The notes: generated from the sequence alone by a model not told the origin. 35,735 nucleotides of DNA from Ruminococcus sp. (GCA_015066865.1 SVNQ01000022.1:1-35735), one strand, 5' to 3'. Counted from the stretch's first letter, positions 1 through 8,706 are shown. Numbers and translations: made by a program.

Positions 1-268
1 CATAGGAGTTTTCAGCTTGTCAAAAAAGTATGATTTCGCTTAATTTTGCCCCACCCCCTAACCCCCTCCCCAAAGGGGAGGGGGAAAGAGGGAGGGTGCT
101 ACCGCACCCTCACCCGCCCTCTTGCAGAGAACTATTTTGCTAATTATTGGGGGTGTAGGGGGCTTTGCCCCCTAAGGCGCAACCCATAATAATATAATTA
201 GTCCAGCCGTGTGCCACAAGGCGCACTGGCTGGACGGAACTTTTTCGACAGACTGAAAAACTCCTATG
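1..268. repeat. MITE-like non-coding repeat with inverted ends and four internal hairpins
   Basis: No credible reading frame occurs here. Positions 1-28 and 240-268 form an imperfect terminal inverted repeat: both read CATAGGAGTTTT from the outside, then CAG, then TGTC followed by an A-run. Between them lie perfect or near-perfect hairpins at 62-84 (C-rich/G-rich, loop AAA), 93-110 (AGGGTGC/GCACCCT), 156-174 (TAGGGGGC/GCCCCCTA) and 201-235 (GTCCAGCC/GGCTGGAC). The make-up suggests a short non-autonomous mobile element or a structured intergenic repeat. The left end may extend beyond the window, and I cannot count copies elsewhere. Confidence 0.55.
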
Positions 269-298
269 GTATTCTGATTATACCATAGGAGTTTTTTG
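259..298. terminator. Bidirectional intrinsic terminator
   Basis: A perfect 14-bp stem (259-272 with 280-293) has a 7-nt loop and is flanked by A-rich sequence on the left and a T-run on the right, so it can act on both strands. On the minus strand it lies just after the histidine phosphatase stop and would end the ABC exporter-phosphatase unit. Its left arm overlaps the right inverted end of the repeat at 1-268. Confidence 0.8.
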
Positions 299-330
299 TG
301 TGTTTCATCAGTCGCGCTTTTTTTGCGCTT

Positions 331-1014
331 TCACATCTCATAGGAAATCCCCTCGCTCCTGATATGCCGTGAATCGTTGGCGATCTCAATGGTAGGAGCA
401 GTAAGCGTCCCCTTTTCATCGGAAAGGGTAAGAACGGTGATTGCCGTAAAATCGGGACACAGCGCCCTGCACAGGTAGAAAAACGGCAGATTCAGCATAT
501 GGGAAAACACTGCCGTGGACGAGCCGCCATGACTGAATACCGCAATCGTTCTGTCGGTATGATCCCCGACAACACGGTAGTTCGTCCCCTCACGCTTATA
601 TCCAAGGCTTTCAAGCCATGCGTCAGTCCCAATTGCAACTCGCTCGGTCTCAGCAAACACGATATTATTGCAAAAGGGAGGATTCTGCGTCCATTCCTCA
701 TCCATCAGGGCATGTCCAAGCGAAATTGCATACAGCGAGGTATCCCATGGATGCCCTTCTGCATATACTTCCTCTCCGTTGGACGAACCCCATTTGATCT
801 CCCTGATGAAATCAAGCTTTGTCACATCTTTTGAAAGCATCTTTGCCGTATGCTGTGCGGTTTCATATGCTCTGCCATATGGAGAAGAAAAAATCTGCTC
901 AATCCCCTCATCCTTCAGCCGCACAGCCGCCTGCGCAGCCTGCCGGTGTCCGAGGGGCGTTAGACAATCGTTCACATAATCGGGGTGTCCGTGACGGACA
1001 AATATTATCTTCAT
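331..1014 (-). CDS. Histidine phosphatase family protein (phosphoglycerate mutase-like fold)
   Basis: 227 residues. It opens with the RHG signature of the histidine phosphatase superfamily (R7-H8-G9; H8 is the expected phospho-acceptor). Further expected active-site residues are R48 in SSPYGRAYET, E72, and the second histidine H162 in the FSHGG motif. The family removes phosphate from small metabolites or proteins in the cytosol; the substrate cannot be told from sequence. The start is preceded by a GAGGT-type ribosome binding site. The gene lies 37 bp downstream of the ABC exporter subunits on the same strand and is probably the last cistron of that unit. Confidence 0.85.
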   Translation of the reverse strand: MKIIFVRHGHPDYVNDCLTPLGHRQAAQAAVRLKDEGIEQIFSSPYGRAYETAQHTAKMLSKDVTKLDFIREIKWGSSNGEEVYAEGHPWDTSLYAISLGHALMDEEWTQNPPFCNNIVFAETERVAIGTDAWLESLGYKREGTNYRVVGDHTDRTIAVFSHGGSSTAVFSHMLNLPFFYLCRALCPDFTAITVLTLSDEKGTLTAPTIEIANDSRHIRSEGISYEM

Positions 1015-1051
1015 ATTCTACCTCATTCGCAATCGTTAATTATCACACAAC

Positions 1052-2791
1052 TCAGTGTTCAAACTGACTCTGATAGAGATTTGCATAGAATCCGCCCAGT
1101 TCCATGAGAACCTCATGGCTTCCCTGCTCAATGATGTTGCCGTCACGCATCACAAGGATATGATCGGCACTGCGGATGGTGGAAAGTCTGTGGGCAATGA
1201 TGAAACTTGTCTTGCCCTGCATCAGTTTCTCAAATGCTCTCTGAATCCGCTGTTCCGTGCGGATGTCAATGCTGCTGGTTGCCTCGTCGAGAATCAGCAT
1301 GGGGGGATTGGTAAGCATGATCCTTGCAATGCACAAAAGCTGCTTCTGCCCCTGTGACAAACCGCTTGTATCCGAAATCACAGTATCATAGCCATTGGGG
1401 AGCCTTTTGATGAATCCGTGCGCATATGCCGCCCTTGCCGCCTGCTCAATTTCCTCACGGGTAGCATCGGGCTTGCCGTAGGCAATATTCTCCGCAACCG
1501 TTCCCGTAAAGATCCAAGTTTCCTGCAATACCATGCCGAACCGGCTGCGCAGGCTGTCACGGGTCAGTTCCGCCGTGGGCTTGCCGTCAATGGTGATGCT
1601 GCCGCTGTCCACCTCATAAAATCGCAGGAGAAGGTTGATAATGGTGGATTTTCCGCATCCCGTGGGACCCACGATGGCAATGCGCTGTCCGGCATCGGCA
1701 CGCATGCTGAAATTACGGATCAGAGGCTTTTCCGGCACATACGAGAAATGCACGTCCTGAAATTCCAGTGTTCCGTCGCATTCTGTAAGCGTTTCCAGAT
1801 GACTGTCGTCCGGTTCGGAGGGGGTATCGAGCACCTCGAACACACGCTGCGCACAGGAAACAGCATTCTGCAATTCTGCTACAACACCCGAAATTTCGTT
1901 AAAAGGCTTGGTGTACTGGTTGGAATACGAGAGAAAGCTCGCAAGTCTGCCCACGCTCATCACACCCACCCACGGCAGTACGCCGATTGCGCCCAGTGCA
2001 CCAACCGTGCCGACTGCCGCATAGATCAGACCGTTAACAAAGCGTGTGGAGGGGTTGCTCATGGAGGAGAAGAATGTCGCCTTCAGGCTTGCATCCCCCA
2101 GCTCACGGTTGAGCTTCTCAAAGCGTTCCATCGCCCTGTCCTCGTAGGCAAACGCCTTGACGACCTTCTGACCGCCAATCATTTCTTCCGTCAGTCCACC
2201 CATCTCCCCTCGCAAAGCGGACTGCCGCTGGAAGGAATTGTGGGACAGCGCAGTGATCTTCGCAGCCACAAAGAACGAAATTGGCGTCATCAGCACCACA
2301 ATGGCGGTGATCTTCACATTGATCGTGAGCATGAACAGGAGCGTTCCCACAATGGTCACAACACCTGTAAAGAGCTGCGCAAACCCCTGTAATAAGCCAT
2401 CGGAGATGATCTCAATATCGGAAATCACACGGGCGATCATATCGCCTCTGGCGTTCCCGTCAATATAGCGCAGCGGCACTTCCTCCAGCTTCGCCGTCAG
2501 TTCCGTGCGCAAGTCTTTGACCGTCCCGAAGGCGAGTTTATTGATGAACAGCCCTGCGATCCACTGGAACGCACCGCTGACAAGCACGGCAGCGGCAAGG
2601 ATGACCGCAATTCTCGCAAGACCTTCAAAATCCACATTTCCCCGTCCCACGGCACAGTCAACGGCTTCGCCGATGAGAATGGGGACAAGCAATGAAAGGG
2701 ATACACCCACGAGCGTGCAGAGGATCGTGAGGATGAGATAGCCGCGGTAGGGCTTGCAGTATTTCAGAATCCGAAAGATCGTTTGTTTCAT
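1052..2791 (-). CDS. ABC exporter half-transporter, catalytic-type subunit of a heterodimer
   Basis: 579 residues with the fused layout of type IV (multidrug) ABC exporters: about six membrane segments in residues 15-310, then a nucleotide-binding domain. The Walker A is GPTGCGKST, Walker B is LILDEATSSID with the catalytic Glu intact, and the H-loop is IIAHRLST. The signature is LSQGQ rather than LSGGQ. In BmrCD, LmrCD and TM287/288 type pairs the altered signature lies across from the partner's degenerate Walker B, and that is the pattern here with the upstream gene. GGAGGG lies 9 nt before ATG, in the 14-bp gap after the partner's stop. It probably exports drugs, lipids or peptides across the membrane. 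Confidence 0.9.
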   Translation of the reverse strand: MKQTIFRILKYCKPYRGYLILTILCTLVGVSLSLLVPILIGEAVDCAVGRGNVDFEGLARIAVILAAAVLVSGAFQWIAGLFINKLAFGTVKDLRTELTAKLEEVPLRYIDGNARGDMIARVISDIEIISDGLLQGFAQLFTGVVTIVGTLLFMLTINVKITAIVVLMTPISFFVAAKITALSHNSFQRQSALRGEMGGLTEEMIGGQKVVKAFAYEDRAMERFEKLNRELGDASLKATFFSSMSNPSTRFVNGLIYAAVGTVGALGAIGVLPWVGVMSVGRLASFLSYSNQYTKPFNEISGVVAELQNAVSCAQRVFEVLDTPSEPDDSHLETLTECDGTLEFQDVHFSYVPEKPLIRNFSMRADAGQRIAIVGPTGCGKSTIINLLLRFYEVDSGSITIDGKPTAELTRDSLRSRFGMVLQETWIFTGTVAENIAYGKPDATREEIEQAARAAYAHGFIKRLPNGYDTVISDTSGLSQGQKQLLCIARIMLTNPPMLILDEATSSIDIRTEQRIQRAFEKLMQGKTSFIIAHRLSTIRSADHILVMRDGNIIEQGSHEVLMELGGFYANLYQSQFEH

Positions 2792-2805
2792 ATCTTAAGC
2801 CCTCC

Positions 2806-4515
2806 TTACTGCATCTGGGAATTGTAAATTTCCCGATATTCCTCGCAGGTTTCCAGCAATTCCTCATGCGTGCCCATTCCTGCGCACCGTCCGTCATCCA
2901 TCACCAGAATCAGGTCTGCACCCATAAGAGAGGTCGCTCTCTGGGAAATCATGATCGTTGTCAAATCCCTGCACTTTTCACGCAGCGCTGTGCGCAGCGC
3001 AAGGTCGGTCGCATAGTCAAGCGCACTCATGCTGTCATCAAGAATCAGAATTTCGGGATTTCCCGCAAGCGCTCTTGCGATTGTCAGTCTTTGTTTCTGA
3101 CCGCCCGAAAGATTCCGTCCGCCCTGCACCAGATGCGTCTGCAGCCCGTACTGCGTTTTCCCGACGAAATCAGCTGCCTGCGCAATTTCCAATGCATTCT
3201 GTAACTGTTCATCGCTTGCATTTTCATCCGACCAACGCAGATTTTCTGCAATTGTTCCCGTAAAGAGCACCGCTTTCTGCGGCACAACGCCAATCAGACG
3301 GCGCAGTGACTGCAGATCGTATTCCTGCACGGGCTTGCCAAACACCCGAATTTCACCGTTTTTGGCATCATAGAATCTCGGAATGAGATTGGCAAGGGTG
3401 GATTTGCCGCTGCCCGTGCCGCCGATAATGCCGAGGGTCTGTCCTTTTTTCAGTGTGAAGGTAATATCGTCAAGCGAATTATCCCCGGCCCCTGCATAGG
3501 CAAAATCCACATGGGAGAACGCAACCGCTTCTTCCTGCTGTGCATCGGGCTGCGCACTTCCATTTTCCATGGAAGTGGGTGTGTCAAGCACCTCATGCAC
3601 ACGCAGGGCGCTCGCCTGTCCTTTGGTAAGAATAACGATGAGGTTCGCCATGACCACCATCGCAAGGAGAATCTGAGTCATGTAATTGGCAAACGCCGTG
3701 AGATCACCCTGCGTGAGGCTTCCGCTATCAATCTGCAGACCGCCGAACCAGATCACAGCAACAATGCCAAGATTCATAATCATGAACGTCAGAGGATTGA
3801 GTACCGCAGAGATCCTGCCCACGGCGAGCATGCTGCGTTCGAGATCCCCGCATTCCTGCGCAAACTCTGCTTTTTCCTGCTTCTGTCGGCTGAATGCACG
3901 GATCACACGCATACCGTCGAGATTCTCGCCCGTGCGTCTTGCAATTCCGTCAAGCTTCTTCTGGTTCTCACGATACATGGGAACAGTTCGGTTCATGACA
4001 AAATAGAGAAGAAGTCCGACAATTGGCGCAATAACAAGGAAAATCAGGGAAAGTTTCACATCGATCAGCAATGCCATGACAATGGCACCGATGATGAGGA
4101 ACGGCGCACGCACAGCGAGTCGAATGAACATATTCACACCCGTCTGCGCACCTGCGGCGTCAGCGGTAATGCGGTTAATGAGCGTGGATGTACCGAAGCG
4201 ATCAATTTCTGTATGGGAAAGCGTATTGATATGACGGTAGAGCGCCGAACGAAGATCAGTACCGAATCCGAATGCGCATTTTGCTGCAAAATACTGGCAG
4301 GTCAGGGCAAATCCCAGACCACACACGCCCAGCAGGACGATCAGTCCGCACATTTTTCCGATATAGGCGGCATCCCCCTTGGCGATGCCGTTGTCGATGA
4401 TTTTCGCCATGACCACCGGAACGATCAGCTCAAAAATCGCTTCCAGCAGCTTAAAAAACGGCCCCAGGATCAATTCCTTTCGGTAGGGCTTTAAAAAACG
4501 AAGCAGATGTTGCAT
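2806..4515 (-). CDS. ABC exporter half-transporter, degenerate-site subunit of a heterodimer
   Basis: 569 residues from the chosen start (MQHLLRFLKPYRKEL), which has GAAAGGAAG just before it. An upstream in-frame ATG at 4635 would run through the promoter and is rejected. The membrane domain is followed by Walker A GGTGSGKST, signature LSGGQ and Walker B ILILDDSMSALD. Asp replaces the catalytic Glu after Walker B, and the H-loop histidine is Gln (MISQRATS). This double change is the known hallmark of the degenerate partner in heterodimeric exporters such as TM287. It is the first gene of the unit, directly behind a consensus promoter. Confidence 0.9.
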   Translation of the reverse strand: MQHLLRFLKPYRKELILGPFFKLLEAIFELIVPVVMAKIIDNGIAKGDAAYIGKMCGLIVLLGVCGLGFALTCQYFAAKCAFGFGTDLRSALYRHINTLSHTEIDRFGTSTLINRITADAAGAQTGVNMFIRLAVRAPFLIIGAIVMALLIDVKLSLIFLVIAPIVGLLLYFVMNRTVPMYRENQKKLDGIARRTGENLDGMRVIRAFSRQKQEKAEFAQECGDLERSMLAVGRISAVLNPLTFMIMNLGIVAVIWFGGLQIDSGSLTQGDLTAFANYMTQILLAMVVMANLIVILTKGQASALRVHEVLDTPTSMENGSAQPDAQQEEAVAFSHVDFAYAGAGDNSLDDITFTLKKGQTLGIIGGTGSGKSTLANLIPRFYDAKNGEIRVFGKPVQEYDLQSLRRLIGVVPQKAVLFTGTIAENLRWSDENASDEQLQNALEIAQAADFVGKTQYGLQTHLVQGGRNLSGGQKQRLTIARALAGNPEILILDDSMSALDYATDLALRTALREKCRDLTTIMISQRATSLMGADLILVMDDGRCAGMGTHEELLETCEEYREIYNSQMQ

Positions 4516-4548
4516 GGAATCTTCCTTTCGGGATAAAGTTTCTTTATT

Positions 4549-4577
4549 ATTATACCCATACTTCCGAAAAATGTCAA
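4549..4577 (-). promoter_or_regulatory. Sigma-A type promoter for the ABC exporter operon
   Basis: On the minus strand a perfect TTGACA (4572-4577) and a perfect TATAAT (4549-4554) are separated by 17 bp. The predicted start site is near 4542, giving a 5' leader of roughly 27 nt before the ATG at 4515. Confidence 0.85.
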
Positions 4578-4599
4578 GACGGCGCAATGTGAAAAAAAC

Positions 4600-4636
4600 A
4601 AAAACCACCGTTTCAATCGGGAAAACGGTGGTCATA
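4600..4636 (-). terminator. Intrinsic terminator after the DUF4003 gene
   Basis: A 10-bp stem, ACCACCGTTT (4604-4613) with AAACGGTGGT (4623-4632), begins a few bases after the DUF4003 stop codon. On the minus strand it is followed by a T-rich tract, so it ends the lipoprotein-NfeD-SPFH-DUF4003 transcript before the ABC exporter promoter. Confidence 0.8.
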
Positions 4637-4639
4637 GAA

Positions 4640-5614
4640 TCAGTTGGCAGCGTTAACTGCTGCAGTTGATGCGATCACAGCACACATTGCCGCCTGCTGT
4701 GCGGCAACCATAGCCAGTGTTCCGTTCATTGCGGCGGTATTCGTCATGTTATTCGGTGCATGGTAATTTGACACAAGGATCACTGCATGCATGAGTCTTG
4801 TTTTTCTGTCAATGGTAAAGAATCCGTAACCCTTTTGCTCCGAGAGAAATTCATCAACTTCCTTGATCTGCGCAATCAGTTCCTCGGAATCTGCATCGAG
4901 TAGGGAAAGTGAAGCAAGGGCTGCCAGCTCATAATAAGTACCGTATTTGAGCCCCGACTGGTCCAGCCTATCAAAAAGCGCAAGCAGACGATCGCATTTC
5001 TCCTGCGCATCCCCTTGCGTCATTGCCAGCACATGGGAAACGGACTGCACGGGATTGGAATTATGAAAATGCTGCTTGAGAATCTTGTAGCACTGTTCCA
5101 TTTCGCTTGCCAGCGCATCCTCCGACTTTTCAGTCAATGCCATCAAGACCGCATACGCACTATCCTCGCTGCTCGTCAGGAATGGATGTTCCTTCTTCAT
5201 ACGAGTGTAAATTTCTTTCGCACGCTTGGCAGTTGCTTCTGCCTGCTCACGAGTGATTATATCCGTCAGCACGGCTGAAATGTAGGCAAGGTATTCCGAA
5301 CCATAGAAGAATTCACGCATTTCACTATAGATCGCCATGGATGCCTGCATTTTATCAAGCGGATCGTCCGCACCGGCAAGAATGGTGACCATGGGGAGCT
5401 TGGTATTGCCGCGGAAGCTTGAAAAAATGCTGGTGTGCTGCTCCAGTGCCTTGCGGCATTCCTTGAGCTTATCGGAAGAAATATCCACATTCTTACTGCC
5501 GAGTGCCATGGCACAAAGCGGGATGATGTAGGCGCTGTCCCAGGGGAAGGTGCTTTTGATGATGTCTCTGTCAGTGATGAACTGCTCACAGATTCTTGTT
5601 AGCTGGTCGTTCAT
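4640..5614 (-). CDS. DUF4003 family protein
   Basis: 324 residues, no signal peptide and no clear membrane segment; mostly helical with Leu/Ala-rich stretches. Its overall pattern (an early FPWDSAYIIPLCA segment and a later FLSEQKGYGFFTIDRKTRLMHA-like region) matches my memory of the DUF4003 family, which has no assigned function. The C-terminal 40 residues are rich in Ala, Met and Asn (AAMNGTLAMVAAQQAAM) and could form an amphipathic or membrane-touching helix. GGAGGG precedes the ATG. It is the last cistron after SPFH, NfeD and a lipoprotein, so a membrane-related role is possible, but that rests on context alone. Confidence 0.75.
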   Translation of the reverse strand: MNDQLTRICEQFITDRDIIKSTFPWDSAYIIPLCAMALGSKNVDISSDKLKECRKALEQHTSIFSSFRGNTKLPMVTILAGADDPLDKMQASMAIYSEMREFFYGSEYLAYISAVLTDIITREQAEATAKRAKEIYTRMKKEHPFLTSSEDSAYAVLMALTEKSEDALASEMEQCYKILKQHFHNSNPVQSVSHVLAMTQGDAQEKCDRLLALFDRLDQSGLKYGTYYELAALASLSLLDADSEELIAQIKEVDEFLSEQKGYGFFTIDRKTRLMHAVILVSNYHAPNNMTNTAAMNGTLAMVAAQQAAMCAVIASTAAVNAAN

Positions 5615-5645
5615 AATGCCCTCCTTTAATAATTGCTATCACAGA

Positions 5646-5669
5646 ATTGCCCCGCAGATGCGGGGCAAT
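5646..5669 (-). other. GC-rich hairpin between SPFH and DUF4003 genes
   Basis: A self-complementary run reads ATTGCCCCGCA, GA, TGCGGGGCAAT. It sits about 8 nt after the SPFH stop codon and 30 nt before the DUF4003 start. No T-run follows on the minus strand, so it may stabilise the upstream mRNA or terminate only partly, rather than act as a full terminator. Confidence 0.55.
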
Positions 5670-5676
5670 CAAATTG

Positions 5677-6657
5677 TTACTTGGCTTCGTCTTCCGTTGT
5701 TTCCGTCACAGCCTTCAGACCTGCTGCCAGACCTGCCAGACCCTGAATTTCACTCGGAATGATGAGCTTGGTTGCCTTACCATCGGCAGCCTTACCAAAT
5801 GCTTCCAGCGCCTTGAGCTGGAGTACATTCTGGTTGGGGTTTGCCTGATTCAGGCGTTCCAGACTCTCTGCAAGTGCCTGCTGCACGGCTGCGATCGCCT
5901 GCGCTTCACCGTCAGCCACACGAATCTTCTGCTCACGGATTGCCTCCGCACGCAGAATCATTGCTTCCTTCTCAGCAGTTGCACGCAGGATCTCTGCTTC
6001 CTTGTCAGCCTGCGCACGCAAAATCTTAGATTCCTTCTCAGCCTCAGCAACGAGTACCTGTGCCTTCTTTTCACCCTCAGCCTGCAGGATCTTCTCACGG
6101 CGCTCACGCTCAGCCTTCATCTGCTTTTCCATGGAATCCTGAATCTCACGAGGCGGCAGGATGTTCTTCAGCTCCACACGGATGACCTTGATGCCCCAGC
6201 GGTCGGTCTCTTCGTCCAGAATTGCGGTGATCTTGTTGTTGATGACATCACGGGAAGTCAGTGTAGAGTCAAGCTCCAGTTCACCGATGATGTTACGCAG
6301 GGTGGTTGCGGTAAAGTTCTCAATTGCCATCATGGGATTCTCAATGCCGTAGGTGTACTTCTTCGCATCCGTTACCTGGAAGAACACAACGGTGTCGATC
6401 TGCATGGTAACGTTATCCTTTGTGATAACCTGCTGCGGCTTGAAATCCACAACGCGCTCCTTCACGGACACACGGCGTGCCACACGATCCAGAATGGGAA
6501 TCAGCAAGTGAGGGCCGGTCTGCCATTCTGTACGGAAGGTTCCGAGTCGCTCAATCACAAAAACATGAGCCTGCGGTACAATGCGAATGCAAGAAACTGC
6601 AACCAGCACCAGAAAAATAATCAATCCGATAATAATGTAAGCGATAATCTCATCCAT
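5677..6657 (-). CDS. SPFH/band-7 (stomatin/QmcA-like) membrane scaffold protein
   Basis: 326 residues. One N-terminal membrane segment (about residues 5-26) is followed by a band-7 domain (about 27-180, including the VVDFKPQQVITKDNVTMQID region typical of the family). Then comes a long Ala/Glu/Lys-rich coiled coil (about 180-270, repeated AEKEAxILRA units) and a polar tail. Such proteins form ring-like membrane microdomain scaffolds and often assist FtsH-type proteolysis. The NfeD gene directly upstream is the usual partner of this family. AGGAGG precedes the ATG. Confidence 0.92.
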   Translation of the reverse strand: MDEIIAYIIIGLIIFLVLVAVSCIRIVPQAHVFVIERLGTFRTEWQTGPHLLIPILDRVARRVSVKERVVDFKPQQVITKDNVTMQIDTVVFFQVTDAKKYTYGIENPMMAIENFTATTLRNIIGELELDSTLTSRDVINNKITAILDEETDRWGIKVIRVELKNILPPREIQDSMEKQMKAERERREKILQAEGEKKAQVLVAEAEKESKILRAQADKEAEILRATAEKEAMILRAEAIREQKIRVADGEAQAIAAVQQALAESLERLNQANPNQNVLQLKALEAFGKAADGKATKLIIPSEIQGLAGLAAGLKAVTETTEDEAK

Positions 6658-6687
6658 GATAATTTCCTCCTAAAAAATTGATCAAGT

Positions 6688-7134
6688 TTAGTGTTCTACT
6701 TCGGAAACAATTTCAACATAAGCGGTCGTGCCGGAAAGCTCCAGTACCTTTACAGCGGCATCCACCGCAATGACAGCACCGTCACGGGTTCTGGCACGCC
6801 AGTTCACGCCGCCGATCCTGACTCTGCCCGTATTCTTTGCCTCATTGATTTCCTCTGTGACAACGGCGGTTTTACCGATCTCAGCGTCCAGATTTGTAGG
6901 AATCTTATCACCCACCCTGAACTTTTTCAGAATCGGCTTTGTTGCAACCAACAGCAGAACGGACGCAGCCGTAAAGATAATTGCCTGCCCAAGCGGCGGC
7001 ACCTGCAATGCAGCGGCAATGAACGCTGCAAGCGAACCTGCTGCAAACCATACGCTGATCAGCTGCATGGTGCAAAGCTCCAGAATCACCATAACCACAA
7101 ATATGATGCCCCAGATAATCATCCATGTCGTCAT
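6688..7134 (-). CDS. NfeD family membrane protein
   Basis: 148 residues: two or three hydrophobic segments in residues 1-75, then a C-terminal OB-fold NfeD domain (about 85-145) with the GxVRIGGVNWRAR core typical of the family. It is the short, protease-less NfeD form. NfeD proteins pair with SPFH proteins, and the SPFH gene follows 30 bp later on the same strand. They probably act together in the membrane on quality control or microdomain organisation. Confidence 0.9.
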   Translation of the reverse strand: MTTWMIIWGIIFVVMVILELCTMQLISVWFAAGSLAAFIAAALQVPPLGQAIIFTAASVLLLVATKPILKKFRVGDKIPTNLDAEIGKTAVVTEEINEAKNTGRVRIGGVNWRARTRDGAVIAVDAAVKVLELSGTTAYVEIVSEVEH

Positions 7135-7151
7135 AAGCTCACTCCTTTTGC

Positions 7152-7550
7152 TTAGTCACTGGAGGTGATCGTCACCGGCAGAATTGCCTCCGGCAGGAAA
7201 TTCACCTCGTAGCGGTATTTGTCAACCTCTGAGCCGCTGATATCTTCCACAACGTAGATCGTCCATTCGTTCAGGCTGACAAAATGCTTCTTGTATTCGT
7301 TTTCTCCGGTTTCGCAGATGATCTCCAGCTGATTGTCCTCGTTGTCCACCTCAATGGAAAACGCAGCAATCAATTCAAAAACCGGCTTGTCACTGCGTGC
7401 ATTGATGACAGTCAGACGGCGAATGACGTTGAAATTGTCCGCCTCCTTGGATACATTGTGGGAAACCCGATCGGACTCCGTGCATCCACAGAGCGTCAGG
7501 CTCAGCAGAAGTGCCGTGCCAGCAGCAGCAATGCGAAAAGACTTCATCAT
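7152..7550 (-). CDS. Small lipoprotein of unknown function
   Basis: 132 residues. The N-terminus is a lipoprotein signal peptide: positive start, hydrophobic core, and lipobox L-C-G-C with the lipidated Cys at about residue 24. The mature part is a compact mix of beta-type sequence with no domain I recognise; it is Asp/Glu-rich and should be surface exposed. It is the first gene after a consensus promoter and precedes NfeD by 17 bp, so it may work with the NfeD-SPFH pair. Confidence 0.75.
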   Translation of the reverse strand: MMKSFRIAAAGTALLLSLTLCGCTESDRVSHNVSKEADNFNVIRRLTVINARSDKPVFELIAAFSIEVDNEDNQLEIICETGENEYKKHFVSLNEWTIYVVEDISGSEVDKYRYEVNFLPEAILPVTITSSD

Positions 7551-7629
7551 GGTTAGCTCCTTCGTTGTCGTAGTGTGTAAATTGTTCTTACCATCCGGAG
7601 GAATCCCGGATTCCCCGAACTACATTTTC

Positions 7630-7658
7630 ATTATACCATATCAAAATCTGTTTGTCAA
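7630..7658 (-). promoter_or_regulatory. Promoter for the lipoprotein-NfeD-SPFH-DUF4003 operon
   Basis: On the minus strand TTGACA (7653-7658) and TATAAT (7630-7635) are separated by 17 bp, both perfect. A leader of about 70 nt lies between the predicted start site and the lipoprotein ATG. The -35 box sits in a CTATTGACAA context that recurs at two other promoters of this window. Confidence 0.85.
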
Positions 7659-7701
7659 TAGTTTTTTTGCAAAATAGTAAATATCTTTTACATTATTTTT
7701 T

Positions 7702-8706
7702 TCAAACCGTTGTTTTGTAGAAGCGCATTTCAAACTGCGCCCCATGAGGTACTGCATTTCTGACCTGAAGACTGCCGTTCTGAGCGGCAATGACATTACG
7801 GGCAAAGGCAAGACCGATGCCATAACCATTTTTTGCAAATTCCGAGGAACGGTAGAAGCGTTCAAAAATATGGGGCAGATCCTTTTCAGCAATACCATTT
7901 CCGCTGTCGGTAACGAGAATTTCGGTATAGATTGTATTCTCGGATGCCTTGATGGAGATGCTGCCGTCCTGCGGTGTATGCTCCATACAGTTTTTCAGCA
8001 AGTTTCCGAGCGCCTCCGTGCAGTACTGCATATCCCCCTGAAAATGCGGATCACCCAGAACTGCAATATCTACAGCTATATTTTTCAGTTCCATTGCGAT
8101 GGAAAGCGGTTCAAGTGCGGCTGTAATGAGCTTGCGGCAAGGGACGGTCACCGTCTGAAATCTGACTGCACCCGCCTCCAGACGGGAAATGGTAAGCATG
8201 GTTTCGATCAGCCACTGCATACGAGTCAGCAGACCGTACAGCTCCTGATAATATTCCATTCGTTGTCTTGGCGAAAGCTCCGGATCACGCATCATGCCGA
8301 GTACGAGCATCATGGAGGTCAGCGGAGTGCGAAGCTGATGGGAAATATCCTCCATCGCTTCCTTCATGAACTGCTGTTCGTGGGAGAGCTTTGCGTTCTG
8401 TTCACGCAGCCGTACAGTCATTTTGTGGATTTCCGAGGCAAGAATGCTCAGCTCACCCTCTCGGAACTCACTGAATGCGGCATGCTCTGCACCATGGAGG
8501 ATCTCATCGACCTGATCACACAGATGTGTGACGCTTTTCATACGCTTTGCATGGAAACAGAGTTCCATCCCCAGAAGCAGCAAAGAACAAAGAAGCAGAA
8601 TGAATGCTGCAGGGACACTCAGAAACAAGCAGGCAATGAAAGCGGCAAGCGTGAGGAGCAGGTGCAGCAGAAACTGCATGCGAACATCGGGATCACGCAG
8701 CATCAT
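7702..8706 (-). CDS. Sensor histidine kinase, short-loop (intramembrane-sensing/BceS-like) type
   Basis: 334 residues. Two membrane helices (about 12-30 and 33-52) are joined by only a few residues, so there is no extracellular sensor domain. This is the layout of BceS-like kinases that take their signal from an ABC transporter. The phospho-accepting His is H123 in the ISHQLRTPLTS motif. The ATPase domain shows an N-box (GNLLKNCMEHT), DSGNGI, FERFYR and GYGIGLA. The start overlaps the response regulator stop by 4 bp, indicating translational coupling. The divergent ABC genes at 9616-12621 are the likely partner. Confidence 0.9.
   Translation of the reverse strand: MMLRDPDVRMQFLLHLLLTLAAFIACLFLSVPAAFILLLCSLLLLGMELCFHAKRMKSVTHLCDQVDEILHGAEHAAFSEFREGELSILASEIHKMTVRLREQNAKLSHEQQFMKEAMEDISHQLRTPLTSMMLVLGMMRDPELSPRQRMEYYQELYGLLTRMQWLIETMLTISRLEAGAVRFQTVTVPCRKLITAALEPLSIAMELKNIAVDIAVLGDPHFQGDMQYCTEALGNLLKNCMEHTPQDGSISIKASENTIYTEILVTDSGNGIAEKDLPHIFERFYRSSEFAKNGYGIGLAFARNVIAAQNGSLQVRNAVPHGAQFEMRFYKTTV

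Noticed and set aside
62..110. Hairpins in the left repeat checked as a CRISPR array
   Set aside because: The palindromes differ from one another, with no regular spacing and no repeated unit.
1418..4494. Plus-strand frames of about 325 codons opposite the ABC exporter genes
   Set aside because: The minus-strand products carry full ABC motifs; the antisense frames show no family and no ribosome binding site.
2806..4635. Longer N-terminus for the second ABC subunit from ATG at 4635
   Set aside because: It would read through the -10 and -35 boxes; the ATG at 4515 has a proper ribosome binding site and matches the family start.
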